This document shows positions 25,854 to 33,406 of a stretch of DNA of 33,406 nucleotides, piece by piece. Under the pieces are notes generated by a model. It did no database searches and was not told the origin of the DNA. It saw nothing but the letters and a program-made list of their open reading frames with translations. A program made the translations under genes and the position numbers. Source of the DNA: JBBRCX01 sp038204465 (GTDB lineage: Bacteria > Planctomycetota > Phycisphaerae > Tepidisphaerales > Tepidisphaeraceae); NCBI GenBank assembly GCA_038204465.1, contig JBBRCX010000050.1:1-33406 (forward strand), written 5' to 3'. Within the stretch, counting starts at the first letter, position 1. The number at the start of each line of letters is the position of its first letter.

Positions 25854-26264
25854 ATGGCAACGAAACCGGTCAAGCGGGCTTCTGAATTCGACGTCATCGA
25901 GCCGATCGGCAAGCGCGTGGTCGTCCGCAAGGATGACAACAAACGCGAAACCCGAAGCGGCATCGTGCTCCCCGACTCCCACGAGATCCCGGTGATTACC
26001 GGCCGCGTCATTGCGGTCAGCAAGGCGATCGAAAACGACGAGGACCAGACGATCTGCACCTACGACAAGGTCCTGTTCGATCCGCGCGAGGCGATCCCGG
26101 TCGAATTGGAGCACGACAACCGGCTGTTCGTGGTAGCGATTGACCGGGTGCTGGCGATTTTCCGCCGCTCCGGGCAGAAACAGCCGCGCCGCCCAGACGG
26201 GACGCGCCCGGAAGAGGCCGATACGGACGGGCTCGGCGAAGACGATGCGGGCGATCACGGTTAA
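25854..26264 (+). CDS. GroES-like co-chaperonin with C-terminal tail
   Basis: This 136-aa protein has a Cpn10/GroES domain at about 13-103: VIEPIGKRVVVRKDDNKRET, the mobile-loop region SGIVLPDSHEIPVITGRVIA and DKVLFDPREAIPVELEHDNRLFVV. GroES is usually about 95 aa; here there are a longer N-terminus and a charged, Pro/Asp-rich C-terminal tail of about 30 residues. No groEL gene is adjacent, so it is an orphan and may serve a distant GroEL or have a specialised role. The usual GroES dome glycines are less conserved. Confidence 0.75.
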   Translation: MATKPVKRASEFDVIEPIGKRVVVRKDDNKRETRSGIVLPDSHEIPVITGRVIAVSKAIENDEDQTICTYDKVLFDPREAIPVELEHDNRLFVVAIDRVLAIFRRSGQKQPRRPDGTRPEEADTDGLGEDDAGDHG

Positions 26265-26394
26265 AACCTCCTGATTGCAGAACCGCGGGCCGCCCAGCGG
26301 CGTACCGTCGGTAAGTAGTGTCTCTCGCGGGCTGGTAACCGCTTCTCCAGCAAAACGAAAGGATCCCCGGCGTTCGTCGGCAGGAAGAGTCCCT

Positions 26395-26787
26395 ATGGCA
26401 AAGAAGATCGCACTGGTTGGTCATTGCGGCCCGGATAGCAGTTATCTTCGCATCGCCGTCTCCCGCGCCCACCGCGCGGCCACGATTGTCTCCGCCGATG
26501 ACAGCCAGGAACTCAAGCGCGTCCTTGACGACGGCGTTGATCTGCTGCTCCTCAATCGCCAGCTCGATTACGGCTTCGATGACGACGAGGGTGTCGCGCT
26601 GATCCGCAAGCTCCGCGCGAAATACCCCGAGCTGAAGATGATGCTTGTGAGCAACTACCCCGACGCCCAGGCACAGGCCATTGCGGCCGGCGCGCTTCCC
26701 GGCTTCGGCAAGCGCGAAATCGGAACCCCCCGCGTCAGCGAGCTTCTCCAGCAAGCGCTCGCGGCGGATCAACCCGCATCCTCCTGA
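26395..26787 (+). CDS. receiver-like protein with altered phosphoacceptor
   Basis: This 130-aa protein has the response-regulator receiver fold: first strand KKIALVGHCGPDSSYLR (3-19), DGVDLLLLNRQL (46-57), KMMLVSNY (81-88) and the signature Lys106 in GFGKREIG. At the phosphoacceptor position after LLLL there is Asn54 instead of Asp, and the acidic pair at the end of strand 1 is replaced by a GHCGPD motif. Phosphorylation is therefore unlikely, making it a pseudo-receiver. The upstream extension in the same frame is not receiver-like, and AGGAAG precedes ATG 26395. The next gene begins in the same frame directly after its TGA. Confidence 0.7.
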   Translation: MAKKIALVGHCGPDSSYLRIAVSRAHRAATIVSADDSQELKRVLDDGVDLLLLNRQLDYGFDDDEGVALIRKLRAKYPELKMMLVSNYPDAQAQAIAAGALPGFGKREIGTPRVSELLQQALAADQPASS

Positions 26788-26898
26788 AGCGGGCTTCGCA
26801 TACCTCGTTACCCGTTCTACCTCGCTGAGAACCTCACCACGATCGCCATCGCGCGGGACGCGCAGTCGTTCACCCGGCTCGTCGAGCGCAACTTTGAA

Positions 26899-27465
26899 GT
26901 GATCATGGCCGACCGCCGCCAGACCGCGACCATGCGCTGGCTGCGCGTCGCCCAACTCCAGGCCCATTTCACCCGCTCCGTCTTCCGCGCCGGCGCTAAC
27001 CCGCAAGCCCTGATCGAAGTGAGCTTCGCCTTCCTCGAGCGCTTCAGCCGCTGCCCCGTTCGCGACGAGGCAACCCAGCGCCAGCTCCTCCTCGACTGCT
27101 GCCGCAAAACGATTGCCCTCGTCCCGCAAACGCCGCGCAGTCACTCGAGTTTGCTGCAGCGATTCTTCAAAGCCCTCGAGCGCCAGAACTTCGGCTCCCT
27201 CACGGTCGACGGCATCGCCACTCAGCTGCGCGTCAGCCCCTCCCACCTCTCCCGCGCCATCAAGATCGCCACCGGCCGCACCCCCGCCGAGCACATCCGC
27301 CTCGCGAAGCTCACCTACGCCCGCGAGCTGCTCCCCGAAAATTCCGTCACCCGCGCCGCCCTCCAGTCCGGCTTCGCCAAAGCCAGCACCTTCATCGCCC
27401 ATTTCAAAAAGCACTTCGGCGAAACCCCAGGCGCGTACCAGCGCCGCCTCGCCCTCGGCGCCTGA
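26899..27465 (+). CDS. AraC-type helix-turn-helix protein, start unclear
   Basis: The C-terminal half is an AraC double HTH: LTVDGIATQLRVSPSHLSRA (about 100-119) and SVTRAALQSGFAKASTFIAH (about 151-170), then FKKHFGETPGAYQRRL. The N-terminal half is helical and unrecognised. The only normal start is GTG 26899. However, the same frame upstream to about 26791 reads as protein (RYPFYLAENLTTIAIARDAQ, then SFTRLVERNFEVIMADRRQ) with strong GC bias in third positions, and no ATG, GTG or TTG there. It begins immediately after the TGA (26785-26787) of the pseudo-receiver, in the same frame. The true N-terminus is therefore probably about 26790, through a lost start codon, a rare start, readthrough or an assembly error. 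Confidence 0.65.
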   Translation: MIMADRRQTATMRWLRVAQLQAHFTRSVFRAGANPQALIEVSFAFLERFSRCPVRDEATQRQLLLDCCRKTIALVPQTPRSHSSLLQRFFKALERQNFGSLTVDGIATQLRVSPSHLSRAIKIATGRTPAEHIRLAKLTYARELLPENSVTRAALQSGFAKASTFIAHFKKHFGETPGAYQRRLALGA

Positions 27466-28056
27466 TCCCAACCTCCGCCTATCCTCCCGCCCCAGCCTCT
27501 CGCCATACCACGTCACACAAATACAACGCCCCAAGCCCATGCCGACCATCCGAACGCCCTTTTTTCACTCAAAAACCCAGTCGCGCTCCATGTCCACCCC
27601 ATCCGCCGACCATCCCCACCCCCATCCGCCCGCCACATCCCTTCCATCCGCCCGCCATCTCCGCTCCACGTTCCCGCCGTCAATGCGCCACCTCACTCCC
27701 AACCCGCTCCCATCGTCCCTCCGCACCATCCCCATCCCATCTCCGCCCCGCCTCCGTAATATTGCCGCGCTCAACCCACTCGCCGCGTTTTGGCATTCGC
27801 CGGACAATTCTTGACTTCGAAGCAAATTGGACGCTTTCTGAATGTCGAGATGTGCCTTCAAATAGCCACGCTGCGATGATGCTAAGGCAGTGCTGGTGCA
27901 ACGAGCAGCCGGAGGCCACAGGCATTGCCCCCATCCCGCGCGTACCCGATTAATGATCAAATACAGGGCATTGCAAGGTGTAATCCGGGTATCACGCTGG
28001 TCTCACCGTCCATTACTCTCACCCCCTGATCGTAGTCGCGCATCTGGAGTGCCTGA
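27466..28056. other. intergenic spacer with second C-rich tract
   Basis: There is no credible gene here. From about 27577 to 27752 the plus strand is C-rich and G-poor, with CCATCCCCACCCCCATCCG at 27610-27628, nearly identical to the core of the tract at 16804. It ends at TAATAT (27758-27763). From about 27795 to 28040 the sequence is AT-richer than the neighbouring genes and holds no recognisable gene or RNA. The HyuA ribosome-binding site GGAG is at 28046-28049. Confidence 0.6.
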
Positions 28057-30165
28057 ATGCCCACCTGCAGACTCGGCGTAGACATCGGCGGGACATTCAC
28101 CGACGCCGTCCTCATGGATGAGGAGACCGGCCGTCTGCGCCTCGTCAAAATGCCCAGCACGCCCGCCGACCCGTCGTCGGGGTTCATGGACGTCGTCACG
28201 CGCGCGCTCCGCGAAGCCAAGGTGCCCGCCTCCTCCGTTACCTATAACGTCCACGGGACCACGGTCGCCACCAACACGATCATCGAAGGCAAGGGGGCCA
28301 AGGTGGCACTGATCGCCACCGAAGGGTTTCGCGATGTCTTTGAGATCGCCCGGCAGATCCGGCCCAGGCTTTACGACATCTTCTGCGAGAAGCCCAGGCC
28401 GCTCATCCCGCGCTTCCTCTGCTTCGAAGCGCCCGAGCGGGTGAACTATGCCGGCGAAGTGTTGAAGCCTCTGGATGAAGCGGCGGTGCTCGCGGTGGTC
28501 CGCAAGCTCGAGAAGGAGAAGGTCGAGGCGGTCGTCGTCTGCCTGCTCCACTCGTACATCAATCCCGCTCACGAGCGGCGCGTGCGCGAGATCGTCAGCC
28601 GCGAGATGCCGGACGTGTTCATCTCCATCTCCTCCGACATCTGCCCGGAGATGCGCGAGTATTTCCGCGCCAGCACCACCGCGATCAACGCGCTGATCAT
28701 GCCCGTCGTCTCGCGCTACGTCGAGCGGCTCGAGGCCCGGCTCAGCGAGATCGGCGTGACCGCGGGGCTGCACCTGATGACCTCCGCCGGCGGAATCATC
28801 TCCTCCGCCGAGGCCCGGCGCGAGCCGGTCCACCTGGTGGAGTCGGGCCCGGCCGCGGGAGTGATCGCGGCAACCTACGTCGCCTCGCTCTCCGGCATCC
28901 AGAACGTCATCAGCTTCGACATGGGCGGCACCACCGCCAAGGCCGGGCTGGTCGAGAACGGCACGCCCAAGATCGTCCCCAACTACGAAGTCGGCAGCGC
29001 CGCGGTGGCCGATAACCGCTCCTCCGGCTACCCCGTGCGAACGCCCGTCGTCGATCTCGTCGAGATCGGCGCCGGCGGCGGGAGCATCGCATGGATCGAC
29101 GCCGGCGGCGCGCTGCGCGTCGGCCCCCGCAGCGGCGGCGCCGATCCCGGGCCGGCCTGCTACAACAAGGGACAGACCCAGCCCTGCATCACCGACGCCA
29201 ATCTCGCCCTGGGCCGGCTCAATCCCGACTACTTCCTGGGAGGCGAACACAAGCTCTATCCCGACCTCGCCCGCAAGGCGATCGCGCCGCTCGCCGAGCA
29301 CCTGGGCCTGAGCATCGAGGACGCCGCCGGCGGAATCGTCGAAATCGCCAACGCGAAGATGGTCGGCGCCATCCAGTTGATCTCCGTCCAGCGCGGCTTT
29401 GATCCGCGCGACTTCGTCCTCGTGGCCTTCGGCGGCGCCGGGCCCGTCCACGCCAACGCCCTGGCCCGCGACCTCAGCATCGCCAGGGTGCTCGTGCCCA
29501 TGAGCCCCGGCGTCACCTCCGCCCTCGGGCTGCTGGTCAGCGACGTGAAGCACGACTACGTGCAGGCCTACATCCAGCCGACCTCGAAGATGGATTTCCA
29601 GAAGGTCAATGCCACCTTCGACGAGTTCGTCACGCGTGCCACCGCCGTGCTCGACGGTGAGGGCGTTGCCCGCGAGAACATCTCCTTCGTGCGCTCGCTC
29701 GAGGTGCGCTATGTCGGGCAATCGTACGAATTGAAGATCCAACTCCCCCACCGCGCCTTCAGTCCCGACGATCTACCGTGGCTCAACTCCGCGTTCTTCC
29801 AGGAGCACCGGCGCAGCTACGGCTTCGCCGCCGAGAATGAGCCGACCGAGACGGTGAACATCCGAATGACCGCCATCGGCACGATCCGCCGCCCCGAGCC
29901 CAAGCCGCTCGAATCCGGCGGCGCCGATCCATCGCCCGCGCTCAAGGCCCAGCGGCCAGTCTATTTCACCGAAACCAACGGCATGACCAAAACGAAGATC
30001 TACGACCGTTACCGGCTGAAGCAGGGCAACCGCATCAAAGGGCCCGCCATCGTCGAAGAGATCGATTCGACGGTCGTGATTCACCCGCACTTTTCCGCAC
30101 AGGTCGACGCGGCGGGAAACCTTCTCATCCAGGAGGCGTCACGTGGCGAGCACACGCGCGGCTGA
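28057..30165 (+). CDS. hyuA: hydantoinase/oxoprolinase family protein, subunit A (N-methylhydantoinase A-like)
   Basis: This 702-aa subunit A belongs to the ATP-dependent hydantoinase/oxoprolinase/carboxylase family. The actin-like ATP-binding motifs are phosphate 1, LGVDIGGTFTDAVL (6-19), and phosphate 2, FDMGGTTAKAGLV (about 288-300). Other marks are HGTTVATNTIIEGKG (about 66-80), VAFGGAGPVHANALARDL (about 456-473), ending in the C-terminal Hydant_A_C domain with KGPAIVEEIDSTVVI. The family acts with a B subunit on hydantoins, 5-oxoproline or ketones. GGAG lies 7 bases before ATG 28057. It overlaps the B subunit by 23 bases. Confidence 0.9.
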   Translation: MPTCRLGVDIGGTFTDAVLMDEETGRLRLVKMPSTPADPSSGFMDVVTRALREAKVPASSVTYNVHGTTVATNTIIEGKGAKVALIATEGFRDVFEIARQIRPRLYDIFCEKPRPLIPRFLCFEAPERVNYAGEVLKPLDEAAVLAVVRKLEKEKVEAVVVCLLHSYINPAHERRVREIVSREMPDVFISISSDICPEMREYFRASTTAINALIMPVVSRYVERLEARLSEIGVTAGLHLMTSAGGIISSAEARREPVHLVESGPAAGVIAATYVASLSGIQNVISFDMGGTTAKAGLVENGTPKIVPNYEVGSAAVADNRSSGYPVRTPVVDLVEIGAGGGSIAWIDAGGALRVGPRSGGADPGPACYNKGQTQPCITDANLALGRLNPDYFLGGEHKLYPDLARKAIAPLAEHLGLSIEDAAGGIVEIANAKMVGAIQLISVQRGFDPRDFVLVAFGGAGPVHANALARDLSIARVLVPMSPGVTSALGLLVSDVKHDYVQAYIQPTSKMDFQKVNATFDEFVTRATAVLDGEGVARENISFVRSLEVRYVGQSYELKIQLPHRAFSPDDLPWLNSAFFQEHRRSYGFAAENEPTETVNIRMTAIGTIRRPEPKPLESGGADPSPALKAQRPVYFTETNGMTKTKIYDRYRLKQGNRIKGPAIVEEIDSTVVIHPHFSAQVDAAGNLLIQEASRGEHTRG

Positions 30166-31945
30166 GCCCGAACATGCCGGGCGCCCGAAGCTGGGCATGG
30201 ACCCGATCAAGTTCGAGGTCATGCGCAGCGCTTTCACCGCCGCCGCTGATGAGATGGGCAGCGCGCTGCGCAAGGCGGCCTACTCCACCAACATCAAGAC
30301 CCGCGCCGATTTCTCCTGCGCGCTGTTCGATTCAAAGCTGCGGCTCATCGCCCAGTCGTTCTCCCAGCCGGTCCACCTGGCTTCGATGTCGCTGATGGTC
30401 CCCAGCGTGGTGCGCCAGTTCGGCGTCGAAAAGCTGGAAGAAGGCGATGCCCTGGTGATGAACCACTCCTACCGCGGCGGAGTCCACCTCAACGACGTCG
30501 CGGTCATCGCCCCGCATTTCTCCGGCGGCAAGCTGTTGGGCTACGCCGCGACCATCGCCCATCACGTCGACATCGGCGGCTACGCGCCGGGCGGCTACTG
30601 CATCTCGCGCGAGATCTACCAGGAAGGAATCATCATCCCCCCGATCAGGCTCGTCTCCCGCGGGCAGGTCGTGCCCGATGTAATGGAGCTGATCCTGGCC
30701 AACATCCGCTCCCCGCGACAGTCGGCCGGCGACTTCCGCGCCCAGATCGCCGCCAGCCTGCTCGGGCAGCGCCGCATGACCGAGATCGTCCGCAAGTTTG
30801 GCGACGAGGTCGTCGAGAAGTTTGTCGATGAGCTGATCGACTACACCGAGCGCTGGTCGCGCGCCGAAATCGGCGCGCTCCCGGAGGGCGAATACACGGC
30901 CACCAGCTGCCACGACGACGACGGCGTCAGCGACACGCCCATCCGCATCGCCGTGCGCGCCACCATCAAAGGCGGCCGCGTCCACTTCGATCTCACCGGC
31001 AGCGATCCGCAGCGCAGCTCGCCCATGAACGCGACGCGCACGCAGGCCTACGCGCCGCTCGCCTACGTCATCAAGTGCCTCATCGATCCCGACGTCCCGA
31101 CCAACGATGGCTTCTACCGCCTCATCGACCTCACGGTGCCCGACGGAACGGTGCTCAGCGCCCAGCCGCCCGTCGGCGTCGTCGGTGGGTGGGAGTTGTC
31201 GATGCGCCTCTGCGATCTGCTCTTCAAGGCCTTTTCCGAGCGCATGCCGATGAAGGTCATCGCCAGCACGAAAGGCATCAACTGCCACTTCGCCTGCGGC
31301 GGGCGCGACCCGCGCGACGGGGAGTACTACGCGTTCATGGAGTCGCTCTCCGGCGGCTACGGCGCGCGCCCCACCAAGGACGGCATGGACGCGGTGCAGG
31401 CCCACTTCCAGAACACGGAGAACTCCGCGATCGAAGAGACGGAAAACAACTACCCGTTCATGATCACCCGCTACGAGCTGATCAACGACTCCGAAGGCGC
31501 GGGCCGCTACCGCGGGGGGCTTGGCGTGCGCCGCGATTGGAAGTTCGCCGGCCACGAAGCCACGCTCACCATCCTTTCCGACAACCGCGTCTTCGCCCCG
31601 TGGGGCCTCTTCGGCGGCGGGGACGGCGCGAAATCAAGGTACATCCTCAATCCGGACGCGGACGCGCAGGAGCTTGGGTCAAAGCTTACGCTCAATCTGC
31701 CCGCCGATGCCGTCATCAGCTACCGCACGCCGGGCGGCGGCGGGTATGGGCCGGCCCTGGAGCGCGATCCGCGGAACGTGCTCGCCGACGTCATCGACGC
31801 GAAGGTGTCGGTGGGGCGGGCGCGCGAGGTCTATGGCGTCGTTGTCGACCTCAACGCCCGGCGCGTCGATTCGAAAGCCACGGAAGCATTGCGCCAGAAA
31901 ATGCGAGCATCCGATAAGCCGGCTTCAACCCTGAGGAAGTCATGA
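30143..31945 (+). CDS. hyuB: hydantoinase/oxoprolinase family protein, subunit B (N-methylhydantoinase B-like)
   Basis: This 600-aa subunit B partners HyuA. It has DPIKFEVMRSAFTAAADEMG (about 20-39), SFSQPVHLASMSLMVPSVV (about 73-91), the metal-site-like DVAVIAPHF and ATIAHHVDIGGYAPG (about 118-152), and the C-terminal TPGGGGYGPA, all typical of the family. GTG 30143 is chosen because AGGAGG lies 7 bases upstream, inside the end of hyuA; an ATG at 30197 is a weaker option. The stop overlaps the next gene's start as ATGA, showing strong translational coupling. Confidence 0.9.
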   Translation: MASTRAAEPEHAGRPKLGMDPIKFEVMRSAFTAAADEMGSALRKAAYSTNIKTRADFSCALFDSKLRLIAQSFSQPVHLASMSLMVPSVVRQFGVEKLEEGDALVMNHSYRGGVHLNDVAVIAPHFSGGKLLGYAATIAHHVDIGGYAPGGYCISREIYQEGIIIPPIRLVSRGQVVPDVMELILANIRSPRQSAGDFRAQIAASLLGQRRMTEIVRKFGDEVVEKFVDELIDYTERWSRAEIGALPEGEYTATSCHDDDGVSDTPIRIAVRATIKGGRVHFDLTGSDPQRSSPMNATRTQAYAPLAYVIKCLIDPDVPTNDGFYRLIDLTVPDGTVLSAQPPVGVVGGWELSMRLCDLLFKAFSERMPMKVIASTKGINCHFACGGRDPRDGEYYAFMESLSGGYGARPTKDGMDAVQAHFQNTENSAIEETENNYPFMITRYELINDSEGAGRYRGGLGVRRDWKFAGHEATLTILSDNRVFAPWGLFGGGDGAKSRYILNPDADAQELGSKLTLNLPADAVISYRTPGGGGYGPALERDPRNVLADVIDAKVSVGRAREVYGVVVDLNARRVDSKATEALRQKMRASDKPASTLRKS

Positions 31946-33114
31946 GCCTCGCCGCCGATGCGGTCGTGATCGGTGCCGGCGTGAACGGCGCCAGCACCGC
32001 CTACAACCTGGTGAAACGCGGCCTGAAGAAGGTCGTGCTCATCGAGAAATACCTCATCGCCTCAGGCGGCACCGGGCGCTCGGCGGCGATTGTGCGCGAG
32101 CACTATTCCAACGAAGAGCTCGTGCGCATGGTGCGGAGAAGCGTCGACGTCTTTCATCATTTCAATGACGAAATCGGCGGCACCGCAGGCTTCGTCAACT
32201 GCGGCTACGGCTTCCTCGTCCCCGAGTATTCCTCCGCGGGCCTCACGCGCAATCTCGCGCTGCAGCAGCGGCTCGGCGTGAACACGCGCGAGATCTCCAA
32301 AGACGAGCTGCGCGCGATGGAGCCGCGGATCGAGCTGGGCGACGTGCACCGGATCGTGTACGAGCCAGGTTCAGGCTATGCCGACCCGCACGCGACCACT
32401 TACTCATACGTCAAGCGCTTCCGCGACCTGGGCGGGCAGCTGATGCAGATGACGTCCGTCACCGGCCTGGAAGTCGACAAGGGCGCGATCGCCGCAGTGC
32501 GCACGAGCAACGGGAGTATCTCCACCCGCACCGTGGTGAATGCCGCCGGTCCCTGGGCGCGGCAGGTGGGGCAGTGGGCGGGGCTCGACCTGCCCATCAA
32601 GGTCACGCGCGAGGAGGAAATGATCTTCGAGACGCGCGACGCGGGCGGGCCGGTGCGCATGCCGATCTCCGATGCCTGCAAGGCGATCTACTATCGTCCC
32701 GTCGGAAGCACGCAGACGCTGCTGGGGCGCGGTTTCCCGAAGGACTATGAGTATGTCGATCCCGACCAATACAAGGAGTCGGCCGACGCCAACTTCATTC
32801 AGGAAGCCACCGGGCGTTTCATCGAGCGTTTTCCCGCGTTCGAGAAGGCCCTGCTCATCAATGCCTACACAGGCCTCTACGACGTCACCCCGGACTGGCA
32901 CCCCATCCTGGGCCGGGTTGAGCAGGTCAAGGGATTGGTCCTCTGCGCCGGCTTCAGCGGCCATGGCTTCAAGCTCGCTCCCTCGATCGGCGAGCTGATG
33001 GCGGAAGAAGTGCTCGACGGAGCGGCCCACACGATCGACCTGTCGCGCTTCCACCTCTCGCGCTTCGCCCGCGGCGAGCTCTTCACCGCCTCCTATGGCG
33101 GCAACCGCGCCTGA
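31942..33114 (+). CDS. FAD-dependent amine/amino-acid oxidoreductase (sarcosine-oxidase/DadA-like)
   Basis: This 390-aa flavoprotein has a DAO-type Rossmann motif VVIGAGVNGASTAYNLVKRG (8-27), the FAD-binding SGGTGRSAAIVREHYSNE (about 42-59), NAAGPWAR (about 200-207) and the C-terminal GFSGHGFKLAPSIGELMA (about 336-353). It is closest in style to sarcosine oxidase beta and related glycine/D-amino-acid oxidases, which oxidise N-methyl or alpha-amino groups to imines, giving glycine and formaldehyde from sarcosine. It is the third gene of the hyuA-hyuB operon with ATGA overlap, so its substrate is probably the product, or an upstream form, of the hydantoinase reaction. The exact amine is not determined. 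Confidence 0.85.
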   Translation: MSLAADAVVIGAGVNGASTAYNLVKRGLKKVVLIEKYLIASGGTGRSAAIVREHYSNEELVRMVRRSVDVFHHFNDEIGGTAGFVNCGYGFLVPEYSSAGLTRNLALQQRLGVNTREISKDELRAMEPRIELGDVHRIVYEPGSGYADPHATTYSYVKRFRDLGGQLMQMTSVTGLEVDKGAIAAVRTSNGSISTRTVVNAAGPWARQVGQWAGLDLPIKVTREEEMIFETRDAGGPVRMPISDACKAIYYRPVGSTQTLLGRGFPKDYEYVDPDQYKESADANFIQEATGRFIERFPAFEKALLINAYTGLYDVTPDWHPILGRVEQVKGLVLCAGFSGHGFKLAPSIGELMAEEVLDGAAHTIDLSRFHLSRFARGELFTASYGGNRA

Positions 33115-33137
33115 TCGTGCCACATCGAGGTCCGCTC

Positions 33138-33406
33138 TCAAGCCTGCGTGTAAGCCGCACGAAGTTCCTTCCGCATCACCTTGTTGGAAGCCGTCCGCGG
33201 GAGCGTGTCCACCACTCGCACGTCGTGGATCTTGAACAGGGGATTCAGCTCCTGGCTCAGCGCATGCTGCATCGCGCTATGTAATTCCTCGACCGGCGGC
33301 GCGTCGGCTGCCGTGACCGCGAAGACGACCAGCTTGCTCGGCCCATCCCCTGGAGCGACCACCGCGGCGGTCTCCTTCACGCCATCGACCCGGTTGAGCA
33401 CGCGCT
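33138..33406 (-). CDS. AMP-forming acyl-CoA synthetase, C-terminal part (runs off the window)
   Basis: Only the last 89 residues or so of a minus-strand gene are in the window. They are the C-terminal lid domain of an ANL-superfamily acyl-CoA/acetyl-CoA synthetase: RVLNRVDGVKETAAVVAPGD and the adenylation-catalysing lysine in LPRTASNKVMRKELR. The gene's start is beyond the window edge. It is convergent with the FAD oxidoreductase. The acyl substrate cannot be judged from this part. Confidence 0.8.
   Translation of the reverse strand, partial: RVLNRVDGVKETAAVVAPGDGPSKLVVFAVTAADAPPVEELHSAMQHALSQELNPLFKIHDVRVVDTLPRTASNKVMRKELRAAYTQA

Noticed and set aside
26017..27549. 510-aa minus-strand open frame
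   Set aside because: It lies antisense to the GroES-like, pseudo-receiver and AraC genes. Composition is Gly/Ala/Glu-rich, typical of a GC-rich shadow frame.
28003..29751. 582-aa minus-strand open frame
   Set aside because: Antisense to hyuA; low-complexity His/Asp/Gly composition with no recognisable domain.
30332..31555. 407-aa minus-strand open frame
   Set aside because: Antisense to hyuB, no domain, shadow composition.

Overview
This 33.4 kb window is GC-rich bacterial chromosome, densely coded on both strands, with no rRNA or tRNA gene, phage or CRISPR array that I can see. I think it comes from a planctomycete, probably the Phycisphaerae (Tepidisphaera/Humisphaera-like). Reasons are the phytanoyl-CoA-dioxygenase-like genes beside an AraC regulator, an ECF sigma remnant beside a PDZ protein, a standalone HCGPDSSYLR-type receiver protein, a Gfo/Idh/MocA oxidoreductase and C-rich spacers. 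This is inference from gene style, not a phylogenetic test.

Layout. 1-8.5 kb is mostly minus strand: a truncated CNNM/CBS membrane protein, a frameshifted metallo-beta-lactamase-fold hydrolase, transketolase, a small unknown protein, one plus-strand HAD-phosphatase/deaminase fusion, an unknown 308-aa protein and an aldehyde dehydrogenase. 8.6-9.7 kb holds a secreted PDZ protein behind a stump of an ECF sigma factor. 9.8-11.1 kb encodes an Nramp-related transporter with altered metal-site motifs. 11.2-16.7 kb is a glycine cleavage operon (gcvT-gcvH-gcvPA-gcvPB) followed by an alpha/beta-hydrolase. 16.7-17.8 kb is a decayed strip: a C-rich spacer, a RAYT transposase fragment, a three-copy tandem repeat and an MGMT fragment. 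17.8-19.4 kb has a Gfo/Idh/MocA oxidoreductase and an SRPBCC protein. 19.7-24.5 kb has an AraC regulator divergent from a PhyH dioxygenase, then trmB, and a second PhyH gene running into moeA. 24.6-27.5 kb has STAS, glycosyltransferase, orphan GroES, receiver-like and AraC-HTH genes. 27.5-28.0 kb is a second C-rich spacer. 28.0-33.1 kb is a tightly overlapping hydantoinase A, hydantoinase B, FAD amine-oxidase operon. The window ends in a partial acyl-CoA synthetase.

How genes may work together. The hydantoinase A/B pair plus a sarcosine-oxidase-like flavoenzyme could yield glycine and a C1 unit, and the glycine cleavage operon 12 kb upstream could consume glycine, so the window may support N-methylhydantoin or sarcosine catabolism. 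The N-carbamoylsarcosine hydrolase step is not seen, so this is a hypothesis.

The most interesting cross-cutting signal is regulatory. Several unrelated genes with no Shine-Dalgarno sequence have a TANNNT-like -10 hexamer exactly 7 (sometimes 9) bases before the start codon, in two cases with a -35 box at 17-bp spacing. This predicts leaderless transcripts and corrects one start codon. A second theme is gene decay: five broken or truncated genes and two genes whose coding signal extends upstream of any usable start. Some of these may be assembly indels.
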